Source: Otis tarda (lineage: Eukaryota; Chordata; Aves; Otidiformes; Otididae). Taken from it: 64,000 nucleotides of DNA. The translations under genes and the position numbers were made by a program. Shown here in pieces: positions 44,501 through 57,000 of this stretch. The notes under the pieces were generated by a model that did no database searches, was not told the DNA's origin, and worked only from the letters and a program-made list of their open reading frames with translations. The stretch spans positions 5,856,001 through 5,920,000 of the forward strand of contig CM048575.1 in the NCBI GenBank assembly GCA_026413225.1, read 5' to 3'. Position 1 is the stretch's first letter. Every line of letters begins with the position of its first letter.

Positions 44501-47500
44501 CTGCGGGGAGCTTGCGCGGGGACCTCTGTGCCCTTTTGACCAGTTTCCTTGCTCTAACTGGGGTTACACAATGTGCAGAAAAGGGAACAACCTTCCTGCT
44601 GTTTCACAGCAGCTGCCTCCGGTTTTCTTCCCTTTGCGCCAGGGCCTTCCATCCGACCGCCCTTCATTCCCGTCTCGGAGGAACCTGGAGTGCTCACGTG
44701 TGAACCCTATGAGGGCTCCTGAGATTTCTGTGGGGCTCTGCTGCCTTGTGATGCAGCAGGAACCAGGGTAGGCAGTGCTGCGAGTGGCCCAGGATTGTCT
44801 TTAATAGCCCAGTACTTGTTTATGTTGGTGTTTTTCTTGCTCTCGCAAGTATTTTGCGGTGGAGCTGTGATATTTAGGTTGGTGGATGCCCTTTAAGCGG
44901 CAGTAGGGCTGGGACACCTCCACTCGCTCTCAGCACGGAGACGACTCATACCGAAAGTGCTGGCTGGCCGGCGCACGGGCTGCCCGCGTGCCGTCGGCGT
45001 GGGGCTGAGCACCGTTCACCAAAGTAGAGATAGCTTCGGTACCTTGATTCAGAAAGATCTTCAGCAGTCTCTGCAGCTCCCGCTGGACCGGGTGATAGTA
45101 CTGGGTTGTGTTTTGGGTGGTGGTGGAAGTTTGGTTCCCAAGTCCCAGGTGCTTCTTGTGCATTTTTCAGGTGATCTAACTGGATACTGGTAAAGCAAAC
45201 CAGCTTAGATTAACAAATGTGTACCATGCGATATCTGAGAGTTAAATTAAGCATTTGGTAGAGGTGGCGTAGATTCAGTTCTGGAGTGTCTGATTTAAAT
45301 CCTAAATTTCTCCTTTTTCATGAGACCAGATGAACCTTTAAGCAGCACTGAATTTAAGTTGAATTAGTTTGATTTATTTTTTTTTTTGAGAGGCCAAATA
45401 TAAATTGTAAAGAGGAATTAACATGCAGTGGGGGTTTGATAAGAATAAAATTCAATGTATTCTTTTTCGCTTTTTGCAGAAATTGTTCTGTTCAAGTCCA
45501 TTAACTCTTGCCGTGATTACAAATTGCTTCCGCTGGTGAAGATTCTGTTGTGGCACTGTTGCTGACTTGGTTATATTTAAGATACTGTTAAAAATAGGCG
45601 AGCTAGTGCCACGTGGTGGAGGTTAAAATGGAGAACGTGTTTGTTTCTGCTCTGAAGGTCTGTCTCGCATCACAAAGTGCCTTTTGAGATCCTTGACGCT
45701 TGTGTTTGTCTTGCCGTGCAGTGAGGGCCGTGCGTCTGTGACTCTTTGGAGACCGAACTTCAAGAGCCCTTTTATTTTCTCACGTGATATCAGGAGCTTC
45801 AGGCATTTCCTAAGCCAATATAAACAGAGAGGTTTCAAGCTGCAGAAGTTTTGGTGCATAACACGTTATCGTAATCAAGAATAATCCAGAACCACAGCAT
45901 CAAGTGTATCTCGTTTCGCATTACAGAGTCCTCGAGCTTTCGACCATCCAGCCTTCTCCAAGGTGATGACTCCTGTCTCCTGAGACGTTGGAAAACCTAG
46001 TTTGGAAGAAGAGTAAAGATACAGTTGATGCTGAACTACGTGAGTCCTCAGATTATTTTGTTTACGATAACGCCGTTTGCACCAGCGAGTCCTATCCAGC
46101 TCGGATTGCACAACGGTCTTTATCTCCAAGTTTCTGTGCAGTGGGGTTTCTCCAGTGGAAACGTTAGTCATACATTTCCAGCAGGGATGAAGATGTTGCA
46201 AGGAGTGGAGAATTTTGTAAGACAGAATCAAATATTAGGTCAGGGATGCAGAATGAGCAGAGCAAGGAGCACGTGGGGCTCAGGACTTTGTTCCGCTCAA
46301 TGAGCTGGGGCTGGCGACACTTCTCTGGTGGAGATCTGAACAGCTGGTGGAAGTCAGCAGTGCAGGGATGCAAAGTCTGCTGCAAGACTCCTCTCCTTAT
46401 CTCTCTTGCTGTCTCTGCTCTTGGTGACAGTTACTGCTAGATGAATTAATGCAATGAGGTCACGCTTGTGTCCACGGAAAGGGTGGGACTGCCAGATGGT
46501 AAACTTCATTCAAAGTATGGTGATTTATCAGTCTTTTATGTGGTGAAATGTAGGGACTTTTTAAAAACAAATAAGTACAACCCAAAAATATTTTCCCAGT
46601 CTACTGTAATAACCTCTTAGGGAAGACTGCGTGGGCTTGGTTTTGACGTGCTCAGTGTAAGAAAATGGATCTGTACTTAGTTCCTCCTCTCTCCCACCAG
46701 AAAAAAAAAAATCTTTGAAATGTTAGAGCACCAGCATTTAGTGTCTAGGTATTTGTGGAAGTGTTTGAAACGATTTTCCAAGAGATAAAGTTGAAGAGGT
46801 GGTGTACTAGGAGCAGAACTTCGGTTTGATGGAGCTGATTTATGCTTGCGGTGAGCACGCAGCGTGTGAAGGCTAGCCCGGCAGCAAACATAGGAGGTTC
46901 TTTTCATGCTCAAGTGAAACAAGACTTTCCTTTGGGGAAGAAGGGTTTTAGTCACAAAGGCTTGAATTTATTTGGCCCTTCAGGTGTTGGTTCTGCAATA
47001 CTGCCACAAATTTCCTTTAGATTCCTGAGCAGCAGCAAAGGCATATTGGAAATCAGATTTTCTGCAATACCCGAATAAGTCAGAGTTAGTCAAGCTTTTA
47101 GTTGTTTGTGCTGACTTGTAGTGATGCGTGGGCCTTGAATAAATACTGGGATGCAAAGCGCGAGATTTGCATTTAATAGATCAAGTTGTTCTTTGCATGG
47201 AGCGGTAGTGCAAGAGGGCACACGTACTGGCACCACGGCGTTTCCCTTCATTGGAATATCCGTTAAAGGCAGGTAATAGTGTGTTCATTAAAACAAGGCA
47301 TTGATTCCTGCACGTGGAGACTAAAGTGATGGAGTTTTGTATACTGGACTCACATTTCAGCTGCCTTGGGTGCAGATAGATGGAGGTGTAATGAAAAGGT
47401 TAGAGCCTAAAGAGGTACAAAGAAGGAGGGGGGACTTATTTTAAGACTAAAAATACATTTTTGAAGAATTATTGTTGAATTAACTGAATCCCACGATAAC

Positions 47501-48063
47501 TAGCATGTTTTAGTCTTCTATGCCCTTGCTGGGAAAGGTGAAAGATATTGTTAATTTTCATGGTTAGTTAGGTTTAGGCATTCTTGGCTGTTTGAGGAAC
47601 AGACTTGAGCCTCTGAGTTGCTTGGTGAGCTGCCAGTGATGCCTGGTGGGACGTCCTGCGTGAAGGAACCCACAGAAGTCCATAGGCTGAATCAGCAGGA
47701 GACATCCATACAGACAGATAACTTAAGCATTTTCTTCCCGTGTCTTTGGGGATGTGTTAATTTGAAAACTTGGTTTTGCTGTAAAACAAGCTCTGATTAT
47801 TTAGACTTGTTCCCACTGTGTCTCTCAAACAACTGATCTAGGAAATGTTGCTTGAATAATGAGGCTGATTTATACCTTCAAAAATGCATTAAACCTCCAG
47901 CCCACAACTGGGCTGTCAGCAATGAGACATAGCTTTTTTGTAGAAACACAAGTAGGCAGAGACATGAGCGCATCAGTAGGTGAAAGCCTTCCAGTATGAA
48001 ATAAGTGGTAGTCTAAGAAATTAACTCAGTTGCTCATCAAATGTGATCTTTCTTTTTTTCAAG
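38503..48063. other. STK40: STK40 intron 1
   Basis: A 9.5-kb intron with several poly-T tracts (about 43014-43029, 43609-43619, 44428-44441, 45377-45386). Mammalian STK40 has more than one leader exon, so another may lie here, but I could not identify one with confidence. No transposon, RNA gene or recognisable open frame was seen. Confidence 0.5.
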
Positions 48064-48071
48064 AGCCAAGG

Positions 48072-51000
48072 ATGAAGCGGCGAGCATCAGACAGAGGAGC
48101 TGGGGAAACTTCTGCTAAGGCAAAAGCTCTTTGTACAGGGATTTCTGGAAACAACGCCAAGAGAGCGGGCCCTTTTATACTAGGTAAGCAGGGAGAACTT
48201 TCTTCTTCAGTTTTCAAGGCGGTTACTGATTGCAAAGCTGAAAATAAAAGGCATTATAAAATGAAGCAAAGTTAGTGTCTTACCTCAGAGTGCAATTCAC
48301 CTGATGTAGCAGAGCAGCAGCCCTTGGAGCTGGTCAAACTAAGATTGGTGATACTAATATAGTGTGGCAGGCATAGCTTTTAAGATAAATATATATATAT
48401 TTTTTCCTTTTCTTTTTTAGACTGCGTTCTTAAACTTTGCTTCTGTTAAAGAGCAAATTCATTCAGGGCGTTTTTTGTTTAGAGCTCTGGGGAGGTGTTC
48501 AACCCTGCTTGCCTGGAATATGATGCCAGATCAGCACGTAGGCGACGTAATAATGCAGCAGTGGTCGCTGTAAGGGAGATGTGCCAAGGCAAGACCACTC
48601 TGCTGGCTTTGGAGAGCTGCTAGAATAGATGTTAGTTCAGAACTAATTATATAAACTGTCCAAAACGTGGTGGACTTCACAGTGGAAATTAATGGATGAT
48701 CAATTGGAAGCTGATTAATTTAAACTGAAGAATGGAGGCTGTATATGAACTTGAAACTTGGACTACTCCGCGTACCTGAGCGGTCCCTGCGGCGGTGGCA
48801 GTTGGGTTCAGAGGTGTGGTAACAGCAGTTGCCGTGGGTGTTGCTGGTAAATGTAAAAGGCCTATGGCTCAGGCATGCAGAAATTTGAATTTCTGAAAAC
48901 AGCTGTGCCACGTGTGGGCTTTTGTTAAAGGTTTCTCCAGTGAACAAATGAAACATTGTCCAAAAAGGTTTCAGAGTTCAATACCATTTTTTTTTTCTTT
49001 AACTGCACTTCCACAAATTACAATCTAATCTCCTGAAAAAAGGAACTTGGTTCAAACTAACGTAAACTGCGTGACACTTGCATACTGATGTAACCCCACA
49101 TTAGTCATTGCTGCTTAAAGGAAAACAAGTCTGTTTTTGCTTTGTGCTGTTAGGTCCACGTTTAGGTAACTCCCCTGTGCCAAGTATTGTTCAGTGTTTG
49201 GCAAGAAAGGATGGGACAGATGACTTTTATCAGCTAAAGGTAAGCAAATTGCAGGGTTTCCAGATCTTCAGGGCTCTCGAGCTCTCGCGACCCAAGTGTG
49301 CATACCGGCAGCGTGTGGTGTGGGCTGAACCGGTGCACTGTTGGAAATGGCTGCTGGAGTTTCCCCTTGGTGGGGCAGTTCTGCCAGGTGTAGAACTGGT
49401 GCCCAGATTGGCCCTGAGGTGGGGCCTCTGTGGCTGCTCTGCTGCTCTCGTGGAGCCCTCTCATCTGCTCCGCTGTGCCTGAAATGGGGATGGATCCAGT
49501 GGGAAAAATCACCGGGGATATTTGCAAAAAGCCACCTGAGCAGCTTTTCTGTGTTAATCAAGCTCGTGCTACGCATTCTGCACAGATGTTAGCTCACACA
49601 GGTTTGTGGCAGGTGTGCATGCATCAGAGCAATTACATCAACTGTTAAACATGTGTCAGTATCTAAAATGTGAGAGGGGTTTGGGGTGTTTGGGTTTTTC
49701 TGGGGGCTGTAAAGGTCTTTTCCCTTTTCCTGAAGATTCTCACCTTAGAAGAAAGGGGTGACAAAGGAATAGAAACCCAGGAGGAACGACAGGGCAAGAT
49801 GCTGCTGCACACAGAGTATTCTCTCCTTTCCCTGCTCCACAACCAGGAAGGAGTGGTTCATCATCATGGGCTCTTCCAGGTACCGCTGGTCACCGTCCAG
49901 GTTTGGGGAATGCCAGTAGCTGCTATTGGCTTGAGCTGCTTTTGTTTAATGCACAGTTCGTGCTGACCCTGTTTTGTGTGTAAATAATTACCAGCACACC
50001 ACTGAGATTGACTGCTGCTGCTGCTTCAAACAAGCAAGTTTGTGGCAAGGATGTTTGAGAGTTAAGTGGGATGTAATAGGGTCTGGGATTTGGGAAATGT
50101 GAGAACATTCAAAGATGGGACAGGTGCTCAGCAATGTCCCCTTCAAGTAGGAAAATAGCTGCTTCACTGGCAGATAAATTTGTTCCCATAGAGCACCCTT
50201 CAGAACTGCATTTATGCTTTTCAGTCTCTACTGTTTTATGATGACTTGTAAGAGGGGACAAATTGCCAAGAAACTGTTTCAGCAAGTTAAACTGGGCAGC
50301 GTGCTGATCGGTGCCTCACAGTTGTGAACTGCGCCCCTCACACCTTCAGAGCTGTTTGTGGATGTGATGGGCTGATAGGAATTCCTGGTTTGGATGTTGG
50401 TATTGCCTTGCTTGCTGGTTAAATTTTGTCAACAGACTTTTCACTTGAAAAAATATTTCATTTTTCACTGTATCTTAAGGAAGCCAAATGTCCAGTTCAG
50501 CTGTGTCCTGTTTAATGGTGTGGAAGAACTGCTAATTGTTTCTGAAGATTGCTGTTCTTCTCATTAATAATATGTGGGATCCCTAGTCTGTAGCACTGCG
50601 GAGTTTTCTAGGTTTTATCTCAAGATGTCTGTGTGTATGTAAACAGTATCAGTGCTGACACAGGCATACAGTCAAACAGCACAGACTTTCTCTGCCTTCT
50701 TTAAGTGGAGATCATGTATCTTTTTTAATCTCAACTCAGGGCAGAAATCAAGCACTATGAGCATATTTACTTATTTTGAGAGCACCATGTAGTTATTTAT
50801 TCTTTAGTCCTCTGTATGTAAGTACGTGTGCCCAGACAGCTTCCCTGAACTCTTGGTCATGTGTTTGCCTCCCTGTAGGACCGGGCCTGTGAAATTATAG
50901 AAGATCTAGAAGCCAATAGAATGGTCAGAAAAATGAAGAAGCGCATTTGTCTTGTGTTAGACTGTCTCTGTGCTCATGATTTCAGCGACAAAACAGCAGA

Positions 51001-54000
51001 TTTGATTAATCTGCAGCATTATGTCATTAAAGAGAAGAGACTGAGTGAGCGGGAGACGGTAGTGATATTTTATGACGTGGTACGAGTGGTAGAAGCATTA
51101 CATAAGGTAAGATCTTTGTTATCCCTTTCAGTGCTGGAAGGCTGTTTTCCCACGTTAGTACAATAGATGTTTTAAAACTTCCTTGTGCAGCAGTGGCAAG
51201 GTTGCAGAGGATGAATGTTTCAGCTGTTTCCCCATAGGTGTTCTGCATGAAACCTCATGCCCAGAGCCATGCAAGAGCATTCCCTTCCCCTCCCCTCAAG
51301 CTTCTGGATGGTAACATTGCATTTGTTGACTGTGGAGAGGGGCCAGCTGGACTAAATGCAGATCAGGTGAACTGCAGTGTTACTGGCCTCAGAAAGGGGT
51401 GGTTGAAGAGGAGAGCAGAGGCTAATCAAATGCAGGAAACATTTCAAGCTATTTCCTCTTAAAGCAAAATAAATCACAATGTAAGAATTGATTTCTGAGA
51501 TCAGAACCTCAAGCTGCAGGTTTGAGATCAACGAACAAGAAATTATTGTAACAAAAAGAGATTCTGCCGATGTTTGACTTCTTCCCCTGTGACAAGGGAC
51601 ACCCTTCTTTCCTTGGCAGAGTAGTGACCATGTATCTTCTGGGAAATACTCATCTTATTGGTCTTACTGAGCCTGGGCACTTAAGTTTCAGGACTCTTAG
51701 TTTCAGTCAAGTCTGTCTGTGTTCAAAGTAGCAAATGTGCTTGTTCTGACCAGAATCAAATATGAAGGGAGCAAAGTAGCCAGGATGCAACCTGCCTTGA
51801 AACCTTGATCTAGGTTATTTCTGAGAATGAAGATTACATGATTTCAAAAAATACTTAGTGCTTTTGTCCAAGCATCAAACTTATATTTCTGTAACAAATA
51901 TGCTATATTTTACAGAAAAATATTGTGCACAGAGACTTGAAACTAGGAAACATGGTGCTAAACAAAAGGTAAGTCTACTGCAGAGCTGCCCTTCTGGCAA
52001 CGGCAGAACAGCAGCTTTCTTCCCTGAAGCAATTTGTTAGAAACACAAATGAAGGCAGCACTTGTTGAGAGTGCTCCCGTGTGAGACGGGTGGGGGAAAT
52101 GGAAGCAGGCTGTGCAAAAATACAAATCCGGTTCGAAGTTACAAGTTAATCTCTAAAAACTAATTTAGCCCAACCTAGGTAATTCACTCTTCCACCAAGC
52201 TTAGTAATGCCATATCAGCACTTCTTTTTTGATTCTAACCTCTGAAAACTGAATTTTATAGTAATTCAGAAACCTGCAAGAGAAATGCTTATTGTGTGTA
52301 TATATTAAAAAAATGTGGTAAGTAGTTCTGTTGACATGAGTCACTTTCCATTGTGCTAAAGGAATTCCCAGCGCTGCAGTCTGTGCTAGAATCACAGCAG
52401 TGTTACATCTTCGACTGTTGCACTGCTGTGTTTTTGCTAGCAGTAAAACATTTACTTATCTAAACAAAAGTTCTTCTGTCTAGTCTGTGTTTGTGCTTGA
52501 AACAGCGTCCTTGTTCCCGTTAGCTGGTTTGATGCGAGCCTCGGTTTATCGTGCACTGGTGTCCAACACGTCTTGGGTGCTGTGCAGGCACAGGAGGGAG
52601 CAGCCCTCCTGGAGCAGAGCAATCAGCATCCGTGGGGCATGAGTTCAGCACGAGCGAGAGGCAGCTGGTGGTGGTGTGTGCTCAGCTTGGTGGCTCCTTG
52701 CAGTTTTTAGTTGTCTTGGCTTATGTAGTTGTTTAGTTGGCAAGCTAGTTCCAGTTCAGATACTCTGTGTCCTTCAGTATCACATTACTGGCTAAATATT
52801 TTGCACTAAGAATGAGTGGAATTCATTGTCTTTTCACACTGTCTGGTTTGCTGTGGAATGAATAAAAAACTGGAAGGCTTTTGGTCTGCAGGCTTCCAGA
52901 ATCTGGACAAAGCATGCAGGTTCACTGTGGTCACAGCTTGCTTTTTTCTCCTCCCTAATACTGGTTTCTTTCAAACAGATTTTACCTACTGAGGAACTTC
53001 TTGGTTCCACACACAGTGGTTTTCAGGGCCACCTGTAAATTGTTTTAAGTCGTTTCTGCAGAGCTGCTTTAAGACAAATCTCTTATCTTCTGCTTGCTTC
53101 TTTGATTCTCCTTCTTGCTAGGAAGAAGCAGACAAAGGTTGCTGCTTTAGAGGATCCTCCTAGAGCTTCCCTTCTTTTCTGGGCACAGTGTGCGGTGGAG
53201 CACCCCGCTGATAGAGCTGCACAAGGGGCCCCCGCTAGCAGAAAGGGGGAGGTATCTGAAGCTTTGTGAACACACTTGCCAAAGTAATTCTTTGTATTAC
53301 ACGCTATGGTTTTGCTTTTTACTAGCAAGACTATCAGCTTTGAGGAAAAACTGTAGCCTCTACAGCAGTGAGTCATATGAAAGGGTGGGTGAGGCATAAG
53401 AATAGATCACCATGGAGAGGACCAGTCATTTGGGCTGATCAGAAATGTTTGTTCTGTTCCAGCCGTGCTCACAAAAGAGCCAGGTCTTTTCTACGGGTGA
53501 GGGAGTGAAGGTCACTACGTATCACTGCAGAGTCCTAAGCGTTACACCCTGGGCTAATGAAGATCCCTCAGACATTGTGCCCTGCAAGACGTGGACGTTA
53601 AAGCCTTGAAGGTTTCCAATTAGCCAGTGCAGTAGTTGGATGATTACAGATTAGATCAAATTTCAGTGACTAAATAAAACCGAGCAACCCCGAACATTTT
53701 AGTGTCCTTTAGAATACTTTGTCTTTTAAATCTTTAACAAATCCTGCAGATTGTTATTCAGCCAGGGAAGTCTCTTGACAGTTGAAGCTAACACTTCTTA
53801 AACACAAGTCTGTCTGTCTTAATAATCAGCTCTTCGTTGCCAACCCACGCTTGGTTTTATTTCACTTGTCTGTTAGATAGGCTGGAAATATTTCTTGGTT
53901 ATTTTGACTGACTTAATTCATGTTCTCAGGCTGTAGTTGTGTCATACTTTTCAAGGTTATAGAATTATTCTAGACAGCGTTCTTCTGCTCAGTCCTTTAA

Positions 54001-57000
54001 GTTGTGCATTAAAATCTGAAGTACCCGAGTGACGTGGAAGATTTAATGTGGTAGGAATTTTGTAATGAGCTCGCTTTGTCTGGAAAAAATCATTAACTGG
54101 AGCTGGCAATACCATAGGGAAGTACGAATGTCTTAATGGAGAAGTTGTGTGTGCCTGCAGTTCTCACCTTTTCTTAAGTGCTGAAATGTAGGAGGTTTTT
54201 TGGATGTTGATTAGACTTTCTCTGTTCTGTGTACTTGCGTGTGAAGAACAGTCCTGCAGATCAGGTAAAACTGCCACCAGATTCCTGCTGTGGGACTGTT
54301 GGGTAACGCAAAAGTGGTTAAACTGAATCTGATCAAAGGTCCTGTGGCTCATCTGCTAGTGACACGTAAGCAAACAGTGCACGGAGGGCAGGCATGGGGG
54401 AGTCCTTCTGGAGGTATTTTCACCCGGCTTCCAGAAAATGTTGTGTGGAGAAGATGCCTGTAGAGATGGTAGTTGGGAAGCGTAGGGGAGAATCAGCTGT
54501 TAAAATAAACTTCTGCTTTCTTAACACTCACACCCTACGATGGTCAGCAAGCACAAAATTGCAAATCCTGGTGTTGCTGATGCCTGCAGGGTGCTGTCCT
54601 GCTGGCCGGGACGCTCCCAGGGAGGCTGACCAAAAGGTGCCGGTGTGGCTGCAAGGTGGGCAGGTGATGTGAGCACTCTGTGCTTACAGCCGCTTTTACA
54701 CGTGCTGCTCAAGTTGAATGTAGGTGCTGTCCGTAGCTGTAAAATGGATTCTCTTATTCCCTCTGTAAGGAGCTTGCAAGCTTTGCTGACAGACGTGGAA
54801 TCCCTCCCCGTCAAGATGGAGCTGGTCTTGCAGCTCCGCTTGTCTTCAAGCTTCCCAAAAAGCCCTGTAGACACCCACCTCTGTTTTGGTGTTAACTTCC
54901 TCTGTCTGTGCTCTTTGGCTCGTGCAGGATGCCCCATGACACTGATATCTTCTGGTTCTCCCCAGGACTCATCGAATAACCATAACAAACTTCTGTCTTG
55001 GAAAGCACCTCGTGAGTGAAGATGACCTGCTGAAAGACCAGCGAGGGAGCCCTGCCTACATCAGCCCAGATGTGCTTAGCGGTAGGCAGTCCCCTTCAGC
55101 CCTCAGTGGGAGTTCACAGCCCCCACAATTAGTGCTCGTTTGATTTGTTTGTGACTCTTGACATTAAAGGAAAAGTACCTCCTTCTGTTCCCATGTGTAA
55201 CTTGCCTTCTGTGAGAGCCTCTTAGTCCGGTTATGAGACTTACTCTGTTTTTTCCAGCTGGGAAAGTATGGAGGGAATGAGTGAGTGTAACTTTTTTCTT
55301 AAGGCTAGTCTCAACTTCAAAGCTAATTAAAAGCTCCCTGTCTGTTCCTAAATAAGTCCAACTGCAGACAAGATGTTCAGTTTCCCACATCTGAATCTTG
55401 TTCCTGAGGCTTCACTTAATCTGTAGGTAAATCCCTGGGCCTGAGAGGCAGCCGGTCCAAATCCCACCATGGTGTCAGTTTATTCCAGGCCGTACACCGA
55501 GAAGAGCAGTTCCTGCAGCTGCTGCTGTTTCCAGAAGGGATCTATTGACCCTCTGGGCAGCTTCTGGGCTGACTTGAGAGGAGTTACTTAAAAAAAGGAA
55601 TGAGGACAGCAGGCCAGACGAGCAGTCCATTTGAGCTGTGTCTTGCCTCCAGAAGCCTGGCCTGTGCCTTGTCTCCAGGAGAGGCCTTAAGCAGAAGTCT
55701 GGCAAAGAACAGTTTTCTCTGATTCTCTCCTACCTTTTAACTGTTTCCAGTGCGTGGAACTTTCAGAAACAGATGTGGCTTCTGTTTCAGTTGCTTCAGG
55801 AGGTTTCTCTTCAATGAACTGCCTGCTACTGTGCCAGCTTTTGTGCTGGCAGTCACTGAGGAGGCAGTGATTGTCCCGCTTGTCAGCGTAGTGACGAAGG
55901 CATCGTTTTGGGATTTTTATTTTTTTTCTTCTCATCCAGGTGGGCTGGACTAGTGTTGAAGGGTGCATTTACAGCTGGGACTGTACACCTGAAGCATCTC
56001 TGCGTAGACTTCAGTTACCATTTGTTAGCTCCTGTTGTGGAGTATTCCTTGTAAGCAAAGATAAAATTGTGTTTGGATGGAGCTGAACTGCAGGATGCAG
56101 TCCCAGATCACCCCTAAAGCATCCCAGCCGCTAAGGGTTATCCATCTGCAGGGCCGAGCTAGCATTAGGACCATGGGAGACTGCCTAAAACTTTGGACCA
56201 ACTGTTTACTGGACGCCTCAGCAGCACGCTGGGCAGCACCACTTGCTGGTGTGCACACAGCCAGCGTGAAAGCCGGAATCCTTGCCAGTCTATCGCGTTT
56301 GTTTATGTGAGAAGATGATCTAGAACCCTGAGAACACCTGTAAAGGCTCGAGTTACTCATTTATGATATCCCGAGCTATTCTGTGTCAGAAATGCCCTCA
56401 GAGGGAGCTGGTCTTGTCATTTCCAGACCCAGTGGGCTCCCCTCAGTAAGTTTGTCAGGTTTGCAGGCAGCAGGAGTAAATGTAGCTGAGTGCTTCCAAC
56501 GTGATCTTCCAGGCAGGTTTGAGGCTGCTTCCATCCTGGGCAGGGCTAAGCCAGGAAGGGAGCAGAGGCAGGCAGGGAGGTGGAATGGGGTTTTTTTTGC
56601 AGGCCTTTCCTGTTCTGCAGGATATCCTGAGGCCCCTGTAACCAGATGGATGATGAGAGCCAACTTCTCTGCAGGAGCTTGGAGCAGTTGCAGCTCAAGT
56701 GGCTGGTGTCTGGTAAAGGCCGCGTGGAGCTGCTCCTTCCTGCTCGTCCAGGTACCACTGTGTCCTGGACTTCAGCCTCGCTACCCTCCCTGCCCGCACA
56801 GCGTGGCTGCAAGCGCCCACGTTTCCTCTGACGGCTCCCTTGTTGGTGGATTGAGTGGCCTTGTCTGTAGGCCGCACACGCAAGGTGCTGAGCAGGCTGC
56901 GTTTGACTCCTGACAGCTGAGGCTGCTCAGGCCCCTGTCTGAGCAAGCCCAGTTACTGCTCTGCATCTGGCACGGCACCACCTGGACTGACCGTCGCGTG

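Noticed and set aside
55450..55475. tRNA-like 'ggtccaaatcccacc' segment in an STK40 intron
   Set aside because: No matching acceptor stem, D-arm or anticodon arm upstream; only a chance T-loop resemblance.
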